Shown piece by piece: positions 53,256-53,772 of a stretch of 53,772 bases of DNA. A program made the position numbers and the translations under genes. This stretch comes from RGIG4079 sp045531405 (lineage in GTDB: Bacteria > Bacteroidota > Bacteroidia > Bacteroidales > Muribaculaceae), in the NCBI GenBank assembly GCA_045531405.1, contig JAZSDX010000060.1, forward strand, positions 1-53,772, in the 5' to 3' direction. Under the pieces are notes generated by a model, which saw nothing but the letters and a program-made list of their open reading frames with translations, was not told the DNA's origin and did not search any database. Every line of letters begins with the position of its first letter. Position 1 is the first letter of the stretch.

Positions 53256-53549
53256 ATGAGTAAAAAACATTTAACGATGATGAGTAAAAAGATTCTTGTC
53301 TTACTAAAACATGAGATAAACGAATGTGAGAATTCTAATGTACTGCTATCACACAAAACAAAAGTAATCATCTTCATTCTACTCATATCTCCATTTATTA
53401 CACAAATTACAGCAATTTCATGCAATCATTCCAATATAGGCTATAAAATTTTTATGCCAAATATTGCAATTTTGTTCCTTATCGCCTTATACAAAAGGAT
53501 TAAACAAACTTCTAACAAAAAATTAGATTATGAAAAAAAGATTTTTTAA
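53256..53549 (+). CDS. hypothetical small membrane protein
   Basis: The 97-residue protein has two likely membrane helices, about 38-55 (VIIFILLISPFITQITAI) and 66-83 (IFMPNIAILFLIALYKR), and charged ends. The start could also be a later Met at 53277 or 53280. It lies 9 bases after the previous gene and overlaps the interrupted gene by 20 bases, so the three form an operon. Family unknown. Confidence 0.6.
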   Translation: MSKKHLTMMSKKILVLLKHEINECENSNVLLSHKTKVIIFILLISPFITQITAISCNHSNIGYKIFMPNIAILFLIALYKRIKQTSNKKLDYEKKIF

Positions 53550-53661
53550 GCCATTCATTGGTGAGTGCTATCAAGATGGCATCAAAGGAAAAAAAGTTTT
53601 AGTAATAGGTGCAAGTTTTTCTGTGAAAAAACTGTCTAGTCCTGACATAGCGTTACAGTAA
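53530..53661 (+). pseudogene. 5' end of a gene interrupted by an insertion sequence
   Basis: The open frame starts MKKRFFKPFIGECYQDGIKG and continues KKVLVIGASF, a glycine-rich turn seen in uracil-DNA-glycosylase-like Bacteroidota proteins. After about 34 residues it enters sequence that looks like an IS end and stops at 53661. The native gene was therefore probably longer and has been cut. The family suggestion is weak because only the first strand is present. Confidence 0.55.
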
Positions 53662-53772
53662 AAAGTAACAAAAAATGGAAGAGACTAAACACAAGTATGT
53701 TAAGCGAACGCAACGCGATTATTCAATGCCTTTTAAGTTGGCAGTAGTACAAGAAGTAGAGCGCACCGGAAT
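53633..53772 (+). mobile_element. left end of an IS3-type insertion sequence (partial)
   Basis: TGTCTAGTCCTGACATAGCG at 53633-53652 starts with the TG typical of IS3-family ends and lies 42 bases before a transposase orfA start. The element continues past the window edge, so its other end and target duplication are not visible. Confidence 0.55.
53675..53772 (+). CDS. IS3-type transposase OrfA, N-terminus (partial)
   Basis: The frame opens MEETKHKYVKRTQRDYSMPF and continues KLAVVQEVERTG to the window end. This is the start of helix-turn-helix OrfA proteins of IS3 (IS150-like) elements: a basic leader followed by 'FK..VV.EVE.G'. OrfB with the DDE core would be to the right. Only 32 residues are visible. 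Confidence 0.7.
   Translation, partial: MEETKHKYVKRTQRDYSMPFKLAVVQEVERTG

Noticed and set aside
1..53772. CRISPR arrays, tRNA or rRNA genes
   Set aside because: Intergenic regions are short; none shows regularly spaced repeats or a recognisable tRNA or rRNA sequence.

Overview
The window is a chromosomal segment of a low-GC member of the Bacteroidota, most likely order Bacteroidales. The evidence is Bacteroidota-type promoters (-7 TAnnTTTG with TTG or TTTG about 20 nt upstream), a GldH gliding lipoprotein gene, type IX secretion (T9SS) C-terminal sorting domains on several exported enzymes, an rpsF-rpsR-rplI cluster, and murT-murK-murQ genes like those known from Tannerella forsythia. I cannot fix the family from sequence alone; a Muribaculaceae- or Tannerella-like bacterium would fit.

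Left third (1-15.4 kb, nearly all plus strand): the tail of an IS30-type element, then rpsF-rpsR-rplI, a cardiolipin synthase, a coiled-coil gene with zapA, and a tight operon rny-ricT-gldH-HAD phosphatase-M24 peptidase-cca. Next come a TPR/PD40 exported protein with floA, a roughly 200-bp inverted-repeat element that resembles a MITE, and cstA with a PHP phosphatase.

Middle (15.6-23.9 kb): a formylglycine-generating-enzyme-like lipoprotein whose signal peptide is broken by a one-base frameshift, divergent oxyR/dps with a candidate operator, an argD-proC-ssb operon, an SPFH membrane protein, a four-helix-bundle gene bracketed by palindromes, and serB.

Right half (23.9-52.4 kb, all minus strand): a peptidoglycan scavenging and recycling island. 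One ten-gene run reads leftward: exported amidase-like protein, GT2 glycosyltransferase, DUF4922 (HxHxQ nucleotidyltransferase-like), SpoIID-like protein, AmpG-like importer, NamZ exo-muramidase, FAD/Fe-S dehydrogenase, MurT transporter, MurK kinase, MurQ etherase, then a terminator. Upstream lie a second MurK/NagK-like kinase, a duplicated beta-propeller/amidase gene pair, and two tandem phosphodiester-glycosidase genes. Both amidases of the pair and both glycosidases carry T9SS sorting domains. The working model is that exported enzymes strip and cut cell walls, AmpG and MurT import the pieces, MurK and MurQ turn MurNAc into GlcNAc-6-P plus D-lactate, and the Fe-S dehydrogenase oxidises the D-lactate. 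The parts that look new are the SpoIID protein without a signal peptide, the DUF4922-GT2 pair, and the NAGPA-like enzymes, which could cut the GlcNAc-1-P-6-MurNAc bond that holds wall teichoic acid.

Right edge (52.4-53.8 kb): a coding remnant, two unrecognised small genes, and a gene cut by an IS3-type element that runs off the window. I saw no rRNA, tRNA or CRISPR array.
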